37,761 bases of DNA from Candidatus Aenigmatarchaeota archaeon (GTDB lineage: Archaea; Aenigmatarchaeota; Aenigmatarchaeia; CG10238-14), in the NCBI GenBank assembly GCA_018920345.1, contig JAHLMN010000003.1, forward strand, positions 1 to 37,761, written 5' to 3'. Positions 36,059-37,761 of the stretch are shown here, one piece after another. The notes beneath the pieces are model-generated. The model saw only the letters and a program-made list of their open reading frames with translations. It did not search any database and was not told where the DNA came from. Numbering within the stretch: the first letter of the stretch is position 1; each line of letters starts with the position of its first letter. A program made the translations under genes and the position numbers.

Positions 36059-37761
36059 TTATGTCAGTGGATCATCACAATTTCCACTATTTTGATCTAC
36101 TCTGTCATATTCTTTATATCTTTTACAAGTTTCTACAGTAACTTCACAAGGACCACAATCTTTAAGGAATAAACAAGGGTTAATAGAATTTTGAACATAA
36201 TTTTGGGATTCTCTTATTTCGAAATGTAAATGGGGGCCAGTACTTGTTCCACTACAACCATCAGCACCACCACTATATCCTATTATATCACCTGCATTAA
36301 CAGGATCACCAACTTTAACGTTTATTCCATCACATTTAAGATGACCGTATAAAGAATAATATTTATTTCCATCTATAGTATGCTCGATTACTACACGATT
36401 TCCAAAACCATCATTAAAATATCCTGCTCTAACAACAATACCATCTTGAATAGCATGAACAGGTGTACCTTCAACAACACCTAAATCAATACCAGAATGA
36501 AAATATCTATCTGTTCTCCAACCAAAACATGAACTAAACCTTCCACTTCCTTCAAGAGGATGATATGCAACTAATTCACTTTGCTCTAAAATTTCATTAC
36601 TTCTACAACATACAGCATCTACTTGATTGCATGTACCAGAAATTTCTGAATATCCATCAGGGCAAGAATATTTAACACATATATCAGGATATGAACAAAC
36701 TCTAGTTGATTCTGTTGATGTTTCTTCTTGACTAGAATACTTTGCACAATTTTTGGCTCTTAAGTATGTGTTTTCTTTAAAATTATAAAGATATAATATG
36801 TCAGTTGTTAAAAAAGATTCTTTTTCAGTTTCATCATATTTATTTATATTTATTTTTGCTTTACATTCTATGTTATAAGAATTTTTTTCTGAAATTACTA
36901 AATTTTGATTTATTTTTAATTTTATACATTTTGCTGCATCAGGTGAATTACAATCACGAGAAAAATCTATTTTTTTACGATAACTATCTTCACAACTAAT
37001 TATATCGACATAATCTCTTTGTACCAAAAGTTTAATATCCTTAATATTTACAAAGCCTTTTTCATTATTCTTAATATTTATTTGAATTGAAAAATCATCA
37101 GCATACTCTTGAGTTACAATATGAGGCTGAGAGTAAATAAAAACATCTAAAGGCCCTGGTGAAGATATACTTTGAAAAGAAAGGCTACTAATATAACTCT
37201 CATATCTTTTATCTAGTTCATTCATTCTATAGTTAGGTAATATTAAAAAACTAGATTTTCCTCTAGATATTTGTTCTGTATTTAAAATTACATAAAAATA
37301 AATAAAACCTCTACATTTTGATGGTAAAGCTTCAAAATCTATTGTTTGAGGATATATTCTATTATCAGGTGGTATAATTATTTCTTTATTTAATGTAGCA
37401 ATTTTTGTAAAAGTATTTTCTGTTAATAAATATTCATCATTTTCTAATTCAGAAGAAGAAGCTATAACATCAATTTTATTTATTTTTATATCATATATAT
37501 AACTTCCTAGATACTTTTTATAATATTCAGAAGGTATATTTTGATTTCTTAAGAAAAATTTGAATTTATATCCTTCACCTGCTATAGGCATAGCATTACT
37601 TCCATATGTGGGATCTTCAAATTTAATTTCAATATTTTTGTAAAGACCTGCTTTTTTAGAATCTTTGGGTAGACATTCATCAAAATTATATTCAATTAAC
37701 GAGTGAGATGGGTAAAGTCCGCTGGACAGGACATCCCTTCGTTGATGCAGGCTTGGCAGCA
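36059..37761 (-). CDS. Large secreted-type protein with M23 (LytM/Gly-Gly endopeptidase) metallopeptidase domain; N-terminus beyond right edge (partial)
   Basis: CFGWRTDRYFHSGIDLGVVEGTPVHAIQDGIVVRAGYFNDGFGNRVVIEHTIDGNKYYSLYGHLKCDGINVKVGDPVNAGDIIGYSGGADGCSGTSTGPHLHFEIRE with HxxxD and HxH. The frame stays open upstream of the track's Met at 37591 to the window edge. Confidence 0.92.
   Translation of the reverse strand, partial: LPSLHQRRDVLSSGLYPSHSLIEYNFDECLPKDSKKAGLYKNIEIKFEDPTYGSNAMPIAGEGYKFKFFLRNQNIPSEYYKKYLGSYIYDIKINKIDVIASSSELENDEYLLTENTFTKIATLNKEIIIPPDNRIYPQTIDFEALPSKCRGFIYFYVILNTEQISRGKSSFLILPNYRMNELDKRYESYISSLSFQSISSPGPLDVFIYSQPHIVTQEYADDFSIQINIKNNEKGFVNIKDIKLLVQRDYVDIISCEDSYRKKIDFSRDCNSPDAAKCIKLKINQNLVISEKNSYNIECKAKININKYDETEKESFLTTDILYLYNFKENTYLRAKNCAKYSSQEETSTESTRVCSYPDICVKYSCPDGYSEISGTCNQVDAVCCRSNEILEQSELVAYHPLEGSGRFSSCFGWRTDRYFHSGIDLGVVEGTPVHAIQDGIVVRAGYFNDGFGNRVVIEHTIDGNKYYSLYGHLKCDGINVKVGDPVNAGDIIGYSGGADGCSGTSTGPHLHFEIRESQNYVQNSINPCLFLKDCGPCEVTVETCKRYKEYDRVDQNSGNCDDPLT

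Noticed and set aside
36805-36999. Antisense ORF over the M23 protein
   Set aside because: Shadow ORF, hydrophobic only because of AT-rich composition.

Overview
AT-rich, gene-dense archaeal window, DPANN-like by gene content. The left part holds two secreted right-handed beta-helix proteins, one running off the left edge and missed by the ORF track. It then has aIF2-beta, an RPA-like OB-fold protein, a Cys-repeat secreted protein, a membrane-anchored HTH regulator, the L18e-L13-S9 ribosomal cluster and tRNA-Gly(CCC). The middle holds conserved informational and metabolic genes: a beta-CASP nuclease, RtcA, a nucleotidyltransferase, ornithine carbamoyltransferase, GlyRS, S27e, L44e, GINS, a PriS-PriL-type fused primase, S17e, PIN-PilT-KH ATPase, HisRS, patatin, an S2P-like pseudoprotease, a VTT-domain protein, Trm5-like, Dph5 and DUF357. 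The most interesting part is about 24.1-37.8 kb. It looks like a type IV pilus/archaellum-like secretion system: a TadA/FlaI-type ATPase, a tandem T2SF platform protein, FlaC-like coiled-coil proteins, a tandem pair of paralogous polytopic membrane proteins, and about ten small single-TM or disulfide-rich pilin-like proteins. Several of these carry K/R-G class III signal motifs. Facing them is a large secreted M23-family metallopeptidase with intact catalytic motifs, running off the right edge. I also found several small genes absent from the ORF track and a GC-rich candidate structured RNA. All family names come from reading motifs by eye; no database search was run.
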